DNA of 64,000 nt, from NCBI GenBank assembly GCA_013368375.1, contig JAACJP010000017.1, forward strand, positions 783,768 through 847,767, written 5' to 3'. The stretch's first letter is position 1, and the number at the start of each line of letters is the position of its first letter. Below, piece by piece: positions 63,875 through 64,000 of this stretch. This DNA comes from Tricholomella constricta (taxonomy: Eukaryota > Basidiomycota > Agaricomycetes > Agaricales > Lyophyllaceae). The position numbers and the translations under genes are program-made. The notes beneath the pieces are model-generated. The model had not been told where the DNA came from. It ran no database searches and worked only from the letters and a program-made list of their open reading frames with translations.

Positions 63875-64000
63875 TGTGGTGCGTTCTTGGGTCGTAACCC
63901 ACAGCTTACAGGCAACTCACAAAGTCAGCCCTGATAGCCCGCTGAAGACGGACGGGAATTTCACCCGCCGAGGAGGTGAATCCGTTTCTCGGACGAACAA
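63832..64000 (-). mobile_element. 3' end of a poly(A)-tailed (LINE-like) retroelement, cut by the window edge
   Basis: A run of 42 T bases at 63832-63873 is, on the minus strand, a long poly(A) tail. It follows GC-rich sequence that continues to the window edge. The abrupt change from AT-richer flank to GC-rich sequence at the tract is what a non-LTR retrotransposon 3' junction looks like. No coding sequence is visible before the edge, so the family is unknown. Confidence 0.5.

Noticed and set aside
1..64000. tRNA or rRNA genes
   Set aside because: I saw no cloverleaf with A and B boxes and no rRNA-like sequence, but I could not run a covariance search.

Overview
The window looks like nuclear DNA of a filamentous basidiomycete, most likely an agaricomycete. 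Host genes are dense in short GT-AG introns (about 44-62 nt). The protein families are typical of that group: a Xi-class glutathione transferase, a 2OG-Fe(II) oxygenase-like protein, PHD-like and MYND zinc-finger proteins, and a small multi-pass membrane protein. The mobile elements are chromodomain Ty3/gypsy elements and a Helitron. All gene models were spliced by eye from the sequence.

Layout. 1-1342: remnants. 1343-3283 (-): a 4-exon single-pass membrane protein with a rhamnosidase-type N-terminal ectodomain. 3863-5254 (-): a 9-exon S-glutathionyl-hydroquinone reductase. 5282 to about 29.9 kb (-): a Rep-helicase Helitron whose helicase carries a C-terminal cysteine-protease-like domain. 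It is broken by two nested gypsy elements: A1 (7732-14032, TSD ATCCC) in the helicase, and B1 (19387-29876, TSD GTCAA) near the start of the Rep frame. 30428-31695 (-): a 4-exon 2OG-Fe(II) oxygenase-like gene. 32.2-34.3 kb: decayed genes, including an aldehyde dehydrogenase. 34.5-35.8 kb: an array of intron-like repeats, then a 135-bp minisatellite. 36197-37889 (+): a PHD-like gene. 38246-40980 (-): a many-exon nuclear-type gene with a late frameshift. 41930-42576 (+): a small gene. 43352-43747: an RNase H relic of a LINE-like element. 43752-51049 (-): a MYND gene split by the young, apparently intact gypsy element A2 (44013-50237, TSD GTGTC). 51202-61720: B2, an inverted near-identical copy of B1. 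62.5-63.4 kb (-): a membrane-protein pseudogene. The right edge is the 3' end of a poly(A) retroelement.

Family A (A1, A2; about 6.2 kb) and family B (B1, B2; about 10.5 kb) are chromoviruses: protease, reverse transcriptase, RNase H, integrase and a C-terminal chromodomain. In both, the presumed primer-binding site is complementary to a segment of the element's own LTR about 30 bp downstream of a TATA-like box. This is the hallmark of Tf1/sushi-type self-priming. In family A the two complementary segments have changed together between copies.

The most interesting content is in family B. Between pol and the 3' LTR each copy carries a complete three-exon gene on the opposite strand. It encodes a 623-residue protein with a perfect Zn(II)2Cys6 spacing, a coiled-coil middle and a basic C-terminus. 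It stays open in both copies although gag is frameshifted in both. The family B pol also begins with two tandem retropepsin domains.
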